Positions 1-7,611 of a DNA stretch of 64,000 nt are shown piece by piece. Under the pieces are notes generated by a model. The model saw nothing but the letters and a program-made list of their open reading frames with translations, was not told the origin of the DNA and did not search any database. The translations under genes and the position numbers were made by a program. The number at the start of each line of letters is the position of its first letter. Within the stretch, counting starts at the first letter, position 1. Source of the stretch: Streptomyces spiralis (lineage in GTDB: Bacteria > Actinomycetota > Actinomycetes > Streptomycetales > Streptomycetaceae); contig NZ_BNBC01000012.1 in NCBI RefSeq assembly GCF_014654675.1, forward strand, positions 31,877 to 95,876, read 5' to 3'.

Positions 1-357
1 ATCCTGCGCAAGGCGTACGGAGGTGCCTACATCGTGATGGACTCCCAGTCGATCGGCGCCGACCTCACCTACGCCTGGCCGACCAACGAGATCGCCGTGA
101 TGGGCGCCGAGGGCGCGGCCAACGTCATCTTCCGCCGCCAGATCGCCCAGGCCGAGGACCCCGAGGCCATGCGGCAGAAGATGGTCAAGGAGTACAAGGC
201 CGAGCTGATGCACCCGTACTACGCGGCCGAACGCGGCCTCGTGGACGACGTCATCGACCCCGCCGACACCCGCCAGACCCTCATCCGGTCCCTGGCCATG
301 CTCCACACCAAGCACGCCGACCTGCCCTCCCGCAAGCACGGCAACCCCCCGCAGTGA
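1..357 (+). CDS. accB: Acyl-CoA (acetyl/propionyl-CoA) carboxylase beta subunit, 3' part
   Basis: Only the last 118 codons are present, and the reading frame is open from the first base. The carboxyltransferase beta subunit moves a carboxyl group from biotin to acetyl- or propionyl-CoA, giving malonyl- or methylmalonyl-CoA for fatty acid and polyketide synthesis. The fragment shows the C-terminal carboxyltransferase pattern: KAYGGAYIVM, then ADLTYAWPTNEIAVMGAEGA, then AAERGLVDDVIDP. The stop is followed 74 bp later by the small AccE subunit in the same direction, as in Streptomyces accBE operons. Whether this copy is the acetyl/propionyl AccB or the paralogous PccB cannot be settled from the fragment. 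The AccE and conservon neighbours favour AccB. Confidence 0.93.
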   Translation: MLRKAYGGAYIVMDSQSIGADLTYAWPTNEIAVMGAEGAANVIFRRQIAQAEDPEAMRQKMVKEYKAELMHPYYAAERGLVDDVIDPADTRQTLIRSLAMLHTKHADLPSRKHGNPPQ

Positions 358-431
358 GCGCAGCGACCCCCGTAACCCAGTGGACGCGCCGCGGCAACCC
401 CGCGGAACCCTCAGCCACGGAGACTGATCCC

Positions 432-626
432 ATGGACACGCCTGACATCCGCGTCGAGAAGGGCCACGCCGAGCCCGAGGAGGTGGCCGCCATCACGGCC
501 GTCCTCCTCGCCCGTGCCGCGGCCCGCCCCGCCGACACGACCCCGTCCCACCGCGGCCGCGCCAAGGCCGGCTGGCGCCGTCTGGAGCGCGAGAAGGGCT
601 TCCGCGCCCCGCACAGCTGGCACTGA
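432..626 (+). CDS. accE: Acyl-CoA carboxylase epsilon subunit
   Basis: This 64-residue protein begins MDTPDIRVEKGHAEPEEVAA and matches the small epsilon subunit found with actinobacterial acyl-CoA carboxylases, which stabilises and stimulates the alpha/beta complex. The motif from RVEKGHAEPEE to the alanine-rich LLARAAA helix and the WRR-LE tail are typical. I chose ATG at 432 because GGAG lies about 9 nt upstream. A GTG at 354 overlapping the accB stop would add 26 proline/threonine-rich residues and has no ribosome-binding site. The gene is probably co-transcribed with accB and ends just before a strong hairpin. Confidence 0.9.
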   Translation: MDTPDIRVEKGHAEPEEVAAITAVLLARAAARPADTTPSHRGRAKAGWRRLEREKGFRAPHSWH

Positions 627-640
627 GCCGTACGACTCCG

Positions 641-673
641 AAAGGGGCTCACCCGTCACGGGTGAGCCCCTTT
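641..673. terminator. Intrinsic terminator after accE
   Basis: Perfect 14-bp arms (AAAGGGGCTCACCC and its complement) enclose a 5-nt loop. The arms end in AAA/TTT, so the hairpin could work in both directions between the convergent accE and cvnD genes. Confidence 0.85.
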
Positions 674-711
674 CGCATGCGCCCGGGGGAACGAAAAACG
701 GCAAGGGAACG

Positions 712-750
712 GCAAGGGGCCCTCTCCCGGGTCGGGAGAGGGCCCCTTGC
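712..750 (-). terminator. Second hairpin, downstream of the first conservon
   Basis: Seventeen-base arms (GCAAGGGGCCCTCTCCC and complement) enclose a 5-nt loop just downstream of cvnD. Together with the hairpin at 641-673 this makes a double barrier between convergent operons. There is no long T tract. Confidence 0.7.
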
Positions 751-769
751 GCGGGCCGTGCGCGGAGCG

Positions 770-1360
770 CTACCGCAGTCGCGCCATCAGCGCGTGCTCC
801 ACGAGAGTGATCAGCGTGGACTTGGCGTCCGCGCGGTGCCGGGCGTCGGTGGTGATGATCGGGGTGTCCGGCCCGATCTGGAGCGCCTCGCGGACCTCGT
901 CCGGGTTGTACGGCTGCTGGCCGTCGAAGCCGTTGAGGGCGATCACGAACGGCAGGCCGCTGTTCTCGAAGTAGTCGACGGCGGGGAAGCAGTCGGCGAG
1001 CCTCCGCGTGTCGACGAGGACCACGGCGCCGATGGCGCCGCGGACCAGGTCGTCCCACATGAACCAGAAGCGGTCCTGGCCGGGCGTGCCGAACAGGTAC
1101 AGGATCAGGTCCTGGTCCAGGGTGATACGGCCGAAGTCCATGGCCACCGTGGTGGTGGTCTTGTCGCCCGTGTGGGTGAGGTCGTCGATGCCCGCGGACG
1201 CGGATGTCATGACGGCCTCTGTGCGCAGCGGGTTGATCTCCGAAACGGCGCCGACGAACGTGGTCTTGCCCACGCCGAAGCCGCCCGCCACCACGATCTT
1301 CGCGGAGGTGGTGGAACGACTGGGAGAAACCGGCCCTCCGCTAGAGCTTGCGAAGTCCAC
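770..1360 (-). CDS. cvnD2: Conservon small GTPase CvnD (cvn2-type)
   Basis: This 196-residue Ras/MglA-like GTPase is the last gene of a four-gene conservon. The P-loop GGFGVGKT lies at residues 26-33 and the switch II region FGTPGQDRF at 90-98. The usual NKxD guanine motif is replaced by ALNGFDG, as is normal for this family. In the proposed conservon model it associates with CvnA, CvnB and CvnC in a membrane-bound complex resembling an eukaryotic G-protein system. The GTG start overlaps the end of cvnC by 20 bp, so translation is probably coupled. The second conservon encodes a nearly identical paralogue, with identical DNA over 140 bp. The number 2 follows my recollection of S. coelicolor order. 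Confidence 0.9.
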   Translation of the reverse strand: MDFASSSGGPVSPSRSTTSAKIVVAGGFGVGKTTFVGAVSEINPLRTEAVMTSASAGIDDLTHTGDKTTTTVAMDFGRITLDQDLILYLFGTPGQDRFWFMWDDLVRGAIGAVVLVDTRRLADCFPAVDYFENSGLPFVIALNGFDGQQPYNPDEVREALQIGPDTPIITTDARHRADAKSTLITLVEHALMARLR

Positions 1361-1913
1361 TGAGCACCCTTTCGAGCAGTGTCACGTCTGGCTGGCCGCC
1401 GGCGTTCTCGTCGCCGCCGGGCTGATGGATGGCGACCAGGCCCGCCTCCGCCAAGTCGGCGACGAGGATCCTGGCCACGCCGAGAGGAATCGTCAGCAGG
1501 GCCGAGATCTCGGCCACCGACTTGATCTCGCGGCACAGATGGCAGATCCGCTGATGTTCGGGCAGCTGGCCCTGCATCTGGTGCGGCTGCGCCGTGGTGT
1601 GCACCAGCGCCTCGATGGCGAGCTGGTACCGCGGCCTGGTGCGGCCGCCCGTCATGGCGTACGGGCGGACCAGGGGGTTGTTCGTCGCGCCCGCGGGCGC
1701 GGGCTCAGGGGTGCGTCGCTGCGGCTGCACCGGCTGGATGCGCGGCGCCGGCGGCTGGTCGTACGGCGACGGGCCGGGGCCCTGTGGCGCGTACGGCTGC
1801 CGGTGGTGGGGGACGGAGGGGAAGGCGTAAGGGTTCGACGAGCCGTCGCCGTGGCCCTGCGCAGGGCCGTACGACCAGTTGCCCGAAGACGAACCGCCTG
1901 GGGGTGTTGCCAC
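1341..1913 (-). CDS. cvnC2: Conservon DUF742 protein CvnC
   Basis: This 190-residue DUF742 protein has a low-complexity Gly/Pro/Gln/Tyr-rich first 95 residues. A conserved half follows, from NPLVRPYAMTGGRTRPRY through CHLCREIKSVAEISALL to the end SGLRKL. The pattern around ISALLTIPLGVARILVADLAEAGLV resembles a winged-helix fold. Members pair with CvnB and CvnD and probably act as an adaptor. I chose GTG at 1913 because AGGAGGAG sits about 5 nt upstream. A start 30 nt further out lacks a site. The other conservon's CvnC lacks most of this N-terminal tail. Confidence 0.88.
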   Translation of the reverse strand: MATPPGGSSSGNWSYGPAQGHGDGSSNPYAFPSVPHHRQPYAPQGPGPSPYDQPPAPRIQPVQPQRRTPEPAPAGATNNPLVRPYAMTGGRTRPRYQLAIEALVHTTAQPHQMQGQLPEHQRICHLCREIKSVAEISALLTIPLGVARILVADLAEAGLVAIHQPGGDENAGGQPDVTLLERVLSGLRKL

Positions 1914-2010
1914 TCTTACTCCTCCTCCGACTGCGCCGGGCACCCAACGGTGTGGAAGCCGCGTCCCGAAACCTTACGGCCCCGGGACACCAAAACGCAC
2001 GGTCTGTCTG

Positions 2011-2433
2011 TTAGTTGAGAAGGCTCCCCTGGAGTTCCGCACGGAGGTCCGGGGTCAGAACCGTGCCCGCGCGGTCCACCAGAAGGGCCATCTCGTACCC
2101 AATGAGACCGATGTCCGCCTCAGGGTGTGCGAGAACCGCGAGCGAGGACCCGTCGGAGATGGACATGATGAAGAGGAATCCCCGCTCCATCTCCACAACC
2201 GTCTGGTTCACACTGCCGCCCTCGAAGATGCGCGAGGCACCGGCGGTCAGTGAGGTCAGACCGGAGGCGACGGCCGCGAGCTGGTCGGCGCGGTCGCGGG
2301 GGAAGCCTTCGGACATCGCCAGAAGGAGTCCGTCGGCGGAGACCACCACGGTGTGGGACACCCCGGGGGTGTTGTCCACGAAGTTGGTGATCAACCAGTT
2401 CAGGTTCTGCGCCGCCTGGCTCATCGGGCTCAC
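2011..2433 (-). CDS. cvnB2: Conservon roadblock/LC7 protein CvnB
   Basis: This 140-residue roadblock/LC7 family protein begins with SPMSQAAQNLNWLITNFVDN after the initiator. Relatives such as MglB act as GTPase-activating partners of Ras-like GTPases, and here the partner would be CvnD. Conserved stretches are VVVSADGLLLAMS, DQLAAVASGLTSL and ERGFLFIMSISDGSSLAVLA. The GTG start is one base after the cvnA stop and has AGGAGC about 7 nt upstream, which gives the same length as the paralogue at 7189-7611. A longer upstream reading has no homologous content. It is probably translated with cvnA. Confidence 0.92.
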   Translation of the reverse strand: MSPMSQAAQNLNWLITNFVDNTPGVSHTVVVSADGLLLAMSEGFPRDRADQLAAVASGLTSLTAGASRIFEGGSVNQTVVEMERGFLFIMSISDGSSLAVLAHPEADIGLIGYEMALLVDRAGTVLTPDLRAELQGSLLN

Positions 2434-2434
2434 A

Positions 2435-5400
2435 CTAACGCTCCTGGTTGTAGGTGCTGTCAGGACCACTGTGTTCAATCCTCGTGGCCTGGCCGTTCTT
2501 TTCACTTCCTGCGCTGCGTCCCCGCTGGACGCCCCGGCGCAGGTTGCTCAACCTGCCCCTGACGTCCTCGGGGGCGCGGGAGACCTGTGGGCCGCCCTGC
2601 GGGGTCGATTCCGCCGTGCCCTCGACCAGGTTGGCCTTGGGTACTCGCCGCGGCAGGCCGGAGGAGGTCACTCCGCCCGCCTTGGGCTTCCGGAGTTGCG
2701 CGGCCTGCGACCACCGCTCGTCGTTGGCCGAACGCCAGCCGCTGTCGCCGTTGCTCTCCGCAGCGGGGGCCGGCGCCTGCTGCTGCACGGGCCGCGCACC
2801 GTTCGAACCGCTCGTGGTCGAACCACGGCGGGGCAACCCGGCGTCGGTCAGCTCGTGGGCGGCGGAGGAGGCCGGTCCCGGTCGGTCGAAGCCTACGCGG
2901 TCACCGTCGTTCCCGTCAGCGGCCTGCACCGATTCCGTTTCCGGAGCGTACTGGTCCGCGTAGCCGCCGAGGAAGCCGTCCGCCTGCTGCCAGTCGTCCT
3001 GGTAGGGCTGCTCCTGGTAGCCGGCGTACGGCTCCGCCGGGCCGGCCTGGGTGGAGGCGTGCTCGCCCTGCACCGGCTCGGGGTAGGAGGCGGTGTCCGG
3101 GTAACCACCGTTCGCCGCGTAGGCGCCGTTCTGCGGCAGGCCCGCGTCCGGCGCGTAGTACGCCTGCTCGTACGACTGCTGTCCCTGCTGGTCGTACCCC
3201 GTCTGCTGCCGCTCGTCGTACGCCTGCTGGTCGTAGCCGCCGCTCTGTTCGGGGTACGCCACCTGGCCGGTGTCGTAGGCGGGCTGCCGACCGGAGGGCT
3301 CTTCGGTGTACGCGGGCCTCTCGGGCGCCTGCGGCGCCACCGCCTCGCCGTGCGACTGCGCCTCCAGGGCGGCCCGGCGCTCCTCGCGCTTGAGGGAGCG
3401 GCCGACGGGGTCCAGCTCGCGGATGTCGTCGGGGACGTCGGCGTAGCGGCTGTCGTCGAAGCCGAGCTCGGCGGCCGTGCGCATGGGCGGCAGCGGGGCG
3501 AAGTCCTCGCCCTGGAACTGCTGCTCCGGGATGATCTGCGAGACGGTGAACTCGTCGCGCTCCAGCGTCTGCTCGCCGCCACCGCCGTGGGTGATCGCGT
3601 CCGGCAGCATGACCAGGGAGGTGGTGCCGGCCTGCTCTCCGGAGGGGCGCAGCTGGACGCGGATGCCGTGCCGGTCGGCGAGGCGGCCGACCACGAACAG
3701 GCCCATGCGCTGGGAGATCGCCACGTCCACGGTGGGTGGGTTGGCCAGCTTGTGGTTGATGTCCGCGAAGTCCTCGGCGGTCAGGCCGATGCCCTTGTCG
3801 TGGATCTCGATCATGACCCGGCCGTCGGGCAGTCGGGTCGCGGTGACGCGGACCTTGGTCTGCGGGGAGGAGAACGTGGTGGCGTTCTCCAGCAGCTCGG
3901 CCAGCAGGTGCACGAGGTCGGTGACCGCGCGGCCGTGGATCTCGGCCTCCGGGACGCCGGACAGCTCGATGCGCTCGTACTGCTCCACCTCGGAGGAGGC
4001 GGCGCGCAGCACGTCGACCAGCGGGACCGGCTGGTCCCAGCGGCGGCCGGGCTCCTCGCCGGCGAGGACCAGGAGGTTCTCGCCGTTGCGGCGCATACGG
4101 GTCGCCAGGTGGTCCAGGCGGAAGAGGTTCTCCAGCTGGTCCGGGTCGGCCTCGTTGTTCTCCAGGTCGGTGATCAGGGTCAGCTGGCCCTCGATCAGCG
4201 ACTGGTTGCGGCGCGAGAGGTTGGTGAAGATCGCGTTGATGTTGCCCCGCAGCAGGGCCTGTTCGGCGGCGAGCCGGACGGCCTCGCGGTGGACCTGGTC
4301 GAAGGCGCGGGCGACCTCGCCGATCTCGTCGGTGGAGGTGATCGGGATCGGCGTGACCCGGGTGTCGACCCGGCCGGGGTCGGTGCGCGAGAGCTGGTCG
4401 ACCAGCATCGGCAGGCGCTGCTCGGCGATGCCGAACGCGGCGTTGCGCAGCTGGCGCATGGAGCGGCTCATCTGGCGGGCCACCAGACCGGCCAGGATGA
4501 ACGCGGCGAGCAGGGCGATCAGGACGACCGCGCCGGTGATGAACGTCGACTGCTTGGCGTCGTCTGCGATGCCGGCCGCCTCGTTCACCGCGACGTCGGC
4601 CATGTCCGACTCGATCTTGCGGTAGGCGTCGAACTTGAGGGTGTTGACCGCCCACCAGTTCTGCGCGGTGACGCCCTTCGCGGCGAGCCCGGCGCGCTCG
4701 GCGGGATCGGTGGACTTCAGCGAGGCGAGGGTCGCGACCATGTCGGTCGGGTTGGACGGCGGAGCGACGTAGTTCGGGTCCTTGGCCTTGGCCTGCCGGA
4801 CCATCTCGGCGGCCTTGGACTGGATCTCCTGCTGCTGCGCCTGGAGCTTGTCCGCGTCGCCCTGCGTGCCGCCGCCGAGGTACTCCTCGGAGGCGATGCC
4901 CTCCAGATAGGCGTAGGAGGACAGGGCCACCCGCTGGCTGGCCAGGCTGCCCGTGCCCGGACCCGGCTTGACCAGCATGTGCATGCCGATCGAGCGCTCC
5001 AGGGACAGGGCCGCCTTGGTGAGGGAGATGGCGTAGACGGTACGGCCGTAGGAGGTGATGTTGCCGGTGCCCAGGCCGAGCTCGTTGGCGAACTCCATCA
5101 GCGGGTGGGCGATCTTGACGTAGCCCTCCTCGGTCTGCACGCCGGTCAGCTTGGAGCTGTACGCGGCGGCGCGCAGCGTCTGGAGTTCGGGTTCGGTCTC
5201 GCGGAACAGCTTCAGCCGGCGCTCCAGACCGGCCTTGTGCGGCATGTCCTTGGCGGCCTGGTCGAAGCCCTGGGCGGCCTGGTCGGTCAGCTGCCGGGCC
5301 TGGGCGACCGTCGAGTCGCTCGGGCCCTTGCCCTGGAGCAGGGGAGCGGTGGAGATGTCACGCTCGTTGTACAGGGCGTCGGCGTAGGTCAGGGAGGCGC

Positions 5401-5683
5401 GCACCAGGCGCGCGGTCTTCTCGGCGTCCTGGGCGTCCTGCCAGGTGTTGATCGAGCTCTTGACCTGGAAGCCGCCCATGACGAGGCCGACCAGCACGGG
5501 TATGAGCAGGATCGCGTTCAGCCGGGTGGGCACCCGCCAGTTGCGGGGGGAGAGACGGCCCCCGCTGGGGGAGGGAGCGGCCGCCGACTCCGAACCGGGC
5601 ACGTGTGCGGGCGCCGCACCGCGCGGCGGCGGGGTGAAGTTGCCCCGGGCCGACGGCTCGGAGCCGTTCTTGCTTCGCCTCAC
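2435..5683 (-). CDS. cvnA2: Conservon sensor histidine kinase-like protein CvnA
   Basis: This 1082-residue membrane protein leads the first conservon. One transmembrane segment lies near residues 45-65. It is followed by an extracytoplasmic nitrate-sensor-like (NIT) helical domain, a second membrane segment near 375-400 and a HAMP-like linker. Then comes an HATPase_c domain whose N box LLENATTFSSP lies near residue 595 and whose later box reads DKGIGL. A long Gln/Tyr/Pro/Ala-rich tail runs from about 740 and ends with a conserved VSRAPEDVRGRLSNLRRGV patch shared with the other CvnA. No phospho-acceptor histidine box is evident, as usual for CvnA. The GTG start at 5683 is inferred from composition, and GAGAGG lies about 11 nt upstream. 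Confidence 0.9.
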   Translation of the reverse strand: MRRSKNGSEPSARGNFTPPPRGAAPAHVPGSESAAAPSPSGGRLSPRNWRVPTRLNAILLIPVLVGLVMGGFQVKSSINTWQDAQDAEKTARLVRASLTYADALYNERDISTAPLLQGKGPSDSTVAQARQLTDQAAQGFDQAAKDMPHKAGLERRLKLFRETEPELQTLRAAAYSSKLTGVQTEEGYVKIAHPLMEFANELGLGTGNITSYGRTVYAISLTKAALSLERSIGMHMLVKPGPGTGSLASQRVALSSYAYLEGIASEEYLGGGTQGDADKLQAQQQEIQSKAAEMVRQAKAKDPNYVAPPSNPTDMVATLASLKSTDPAERAGLAAKGVTAQNWWAVNTLKFDAYRKIESDMADVAVNEAAGIADDAKQSTFITGAVVLIALLAAFILAGLVARQMSRSMRQLRNAAFGIAEQRLPMLVDQLSRTDPGRVDTRVTPIPITSTDEIGEVARAFDQVHREAVRLAAEQALLRGNINAIFTNLSRRNQSLIEGQLTLITDLENNEADPDQLENLFRLDHLATRMRRNGENLLVLAGEEPGRRWDQPVPLVDVLRAASSEVEQYERIELSGVPEAEIHGRAVTDLVHLLAELLENATTFSSPQTKVRVTATRLPDGRVMIEIHDKGIGLTAEDFADINHKLANPPTVDVAISQRMGLFVVGRLADRHGIRVQLRPSGEQAGTTSLVMLPDAITHGGGGEQTLERDEFTVSQIIPEQQFQGEDFAPLPPMRTAAELGFDDSRYADVPDDIRELDPVGRSLKREERRAALEAQSHGEAVAPQAPERPAYTEEPSGRQPAYDTGQVAYPEQSGGYDQQAYDERQQTGYDQQGQQSYEQAYYAPDAGLPQNGAYAANGGYPDTASYPEPVQGEHASTQAGPAEPYAGYQEQPYQDDWQQADGFLGGYADQYAPETESVQAADGNDGDRVGFDRPGPASSAAHELTDAGLPRRGSTTSGSNGARPVQQQAPAPAAESNGDSGWRSANDERWSQAAQLRKPKAGGVTSSGLPRRVPKANLVEGTAESTPQGGPQVSRAPEDVRGRLSNLRRGVQRGRSAGSEKNGQATRIEHSGPDSTYNQER

Positions 5684-5988
5684 TCGACCAACAACCTCTC
5701 GGCGGTCGGCACCTACGTCGTGCCGCACTTTCTCAGAGCCCTGTCCGCCGCGGACGACTCTCTACTGGTGAGTACGTCCTTGACTATGGGGCAGTTCAGG
5801 CATTCCAGCACGCCGACATGCGCTCTTCCAAACAGTTGGAACCGCAGGTCCCGCGTGATGTAAGCCCCAGATAAAACGGTCATAAAGAGCGAGCCGCGCC
5901 AAAAGGCGGGGTGATTGTGCGCGCAGTGAGACCGGATGTGCGCGACGCGTGGCCGTACCACCCGATTCCTCTGCCGAAACGTTATGAA
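5684..5988. other. Intergenic region upstream of the first conservon
   Basis: About 300 bp separate cvnA from the terminator of the next conservon. No convincing gene is present. The stretch is less GC-rich than its surroundings, especially 5760-5900, and must contain the promoter of the downstream conservon reading leftward. I could not assign promoter hexamers with confidence. Confidence 0.5.
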
Positions 5989-6030
5989 CACCGGGGCCGA
6001 CCGTGTCAAAGGACACAGCCGGCCCCGGTG
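5989..6030 (-). terminator. Terminator after the second conservon
   Basis: An extended hairpin has outer arms CACCGGGGCCG and CGGCCCCGGTG and inner arms GTGTC and GACAC around an AAAG loop. It lies about 90 bp downstream of the cvnD1 stop, read on the minus strand. Confidence 0.75.
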
Positions 6031-6122
6031 CATCTACGCCGGTCGCTACGGCAACTGCCGTACGCACCTGCGCACTTGCGCAGGCGCTCGGCTTCGAGTG
6101 CCGTGCGGAACGAGGAGCGGAG

Positions 6123-6698
6123 CTACCGCAGGCGGGCCATCAGCGCGTGTTCCACCAGCGTGATCAGGGCGGACTTGGCGTCCGCGCGGTGCCGGGCGTC
6201 GGTGGTGATGATCGGCGCGTCGGGCCCGATCTGGAGGGCCTCGCGGACCTCGTCCGGGGTGTACGGCTGCTGGCCGTCGAACCCGTTGAGGGCGATGACG
6301 AAGGGCAGACCGCTGTTCTCGAAGTAGTCCACCGCCGGGAAGCAGTCGGCCAGACGCCGGGTGTCCACGAGGACCACCGCGCCGATGGCGCCGCGGACCA
6401 GGTCGTCCCACATGAACCAGAAGCGGTCCTGGCCGGGCGTGCCGAACAGGTACAGGATCAGGTCCTGGTCCAGGGTGATACGGCCGAAGTCCATGGCCAC
6501 CGTGGTGGTGGTCTTGTCCCCGGTGTGGGTCAGGTCGTCGATGCCCGCCGAAGCGGACGTCATGACGGCCTCCGTGCGCAGCGGGTTGATCTCCGAGACG
6601 GCGCCGACGAACGTGGTCTTGCCCACGCCGAAGCCGCCCGCCACCACGATCTTCGCCGAGGTGGTCGCCCGGCCCGCGTCAGAGCTTGCGAAGTCCAC
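6123..6698 (-). CDS. cvnD1: Conservon small GTPase CvnD (cvn1-type)
   Basis: This 191-residue paralogue of the GTPase at 770-1360 differs mainly in a shorter N-terminal linker (MDFASSDAGRATTSAK). It has the same P-loop GGFGVGKT and switch motif FGTPGQDRF. The GTG start overlaps the end of cvnC by 20 bp, exactly as in the other conservon. Third-codon positions match the paralogue perfectly over 140 bp (1026-1165 against 6379-6518), which suggests gene conversion rather than selection on the protein alone. Confidence 0.9.
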   Translation of the reverse strand: MDFASSDAGRATTSAKIVVAGGFGVGKTTFVGAVSEINPLRTEAVMTSASAGIDDLTHTGDKTTTTVAMDFGRITLDQDLILYLFGTPGQDRFWFMWDDLVRGAIGAVVLVDTRRLADCFPAVDYFENSGLPFVIALNGFDGQQPYTPDEVREALQIGPDAPIITTDARHRADAKSALITLVEHALMARLR

Positions 6699-7077
6699 TG
6701 AGCACCCTTTCGAGCAGCGTCACATCCGGAGCGCCACCGTTGTTCTCGTCACCGCCCGGCTGGTGGATCGCCACCAGACCGGCCTCGGCCAGGTCCGCGA
6801 CCAGGATCCGCGCCACACCCAGCGGCATGGTGAGCAGCGCCGACACCTCGGCGACCGACTTCACCTCGCGGCACAGGTGGCAGATCCGCTGGTGCTCCGG
6901 GAGCAGTCCCATCAGCGCTGCCGGGTCGGCCGTGGTGCTGATCAGCGCCTCGATGGCGAGCTGGTAGCGCGGCCGGGTCCGGCCGCCGGTCATCGCGTAC
7001 GGACGGACCAGCGGCTGGTCGCCCTCGTCCCCGTACGGCTCGGCGTACGGATCATGATGGGCGGTGGGCGGGGTCAT
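6679..7077 (-). CDS. cvnC1: Conservon DUF742 protein CvnC
   Basis: This 132-residue DUF742 protein has a short tail MTPPTAHHDPYAEPYGDE and then the conserved LVRPYAMTGGRTRPRY to SGLRKL domain. The ATG at 7077 is preceded by GGAGG four bases upstream, which fixes the start. It follows cvnB after a 111-bp spacer and overlaps cvnD. Apart from its N-terminal tail it is very similar to the CvnC encoded at 1341-1913. Confidence 0.9.
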   Translation of the reverse strand: MTPPTAHHDPYAEPYGDEGDQPLVRPYAMTGGRTRPRYQLAIEALISTTADPAALMGLLPEHQRICHLCREVKSVAEVSALLTMPLGVARILVADLAEAGLVAIHQPGGDENNGGAPDVTLLERVLSGLRKL

Positions 7078-7188
7078 GAATCCTCCGGGCGGGACAGCAA
7101 GTCGGTCGGGCAAGCCGTCTGACGGGGCCGGTGGGGGGATTGTGGCGGCCGGACGGTGATTTGGTGAGACGGGTGGTACCGGGGCCGG

Positions 7189-7611
7189 TCAGTGGAGCAG
7201 ACTGCCCTGTAGTTCGGCGCGCAGGTCGGGTGTGAGCACCGCGCCCGCACGGTCGACCAGGAGCGCCATCTCGTAGCCGACGAGGCCGATGTCGCACTCC
7301 GGGTGGGCCAGCACCGCCAGGGACGACCCGTCCGAGACGGACATGAGGAACAGAAAGCCGCGCTCCATCTCCACGACCGTCTGCGCCACGTTGCCGCCCT
7401 CGAAGATCCGGGAGGCCCCGGCGGTCAGCGAGGTCAGGCCGGACGCGACCGCCGCGAGCTGGTCCGCGCGGTCACGCGGGAAGCCTTCGGACATCGCCAG
7501 AAGGAGTCCGTCCGCGGACACCACGACGGTGTGGGACACCCCCGGGGTGTTGTCCACGAAGTTGGTGATCAACCAGTTGAGGTTCTGTGCCGCCTGGCTC
7601 ATCTGGCTCAA
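7189..7611 (-). CDS. cvnB1: Conservon roadblock/LC7 protein CvnB
   Basis: This 140-residue roadblock protein begins MSQMSQAAQNLNWLITNFVD and is nearly identical to the CvnB at 2011-2433. Differences are mostly conservative, for example VAQTVVEMERGFLFLMSVSD. The likely start is TTG at 7611, immediately after the cvnA stop, with AGGAGC about 5 nt upstream. An ATG at 7602 would remove three residues and is the alternative. It probably acts as the GTPase-regulating partner of CvnD1. Confidence 0.92.
   Translation of the reverse strand: MSQMSQAAQNLNWLITNFVDNTPGVSHTVVVSADGLLLAMSEGFPRDRADQLAAVASGLTSLTAGASRIFEGGNVAQTVVEMERGFLFLMSVSDGSSLAVLAHPECDIGLVGYEMALLVDRAGAVLTPDLRAELQGSLLH

Noticed and set aside
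354..431. Longer accE start overlapping the accB stop
   Set aside because: There is no ribosome-binding site, and the added residues are not like the AccE family start.
2015..5863. Plus-strand open frame of 1282 codons opposite the first conservon
   Set aside because: It is an antisense shadow of cvnA/cvnB caused by GC-rich codon bias. The protein is Val/Gly/Arg/Leu-rich with no family motifs.
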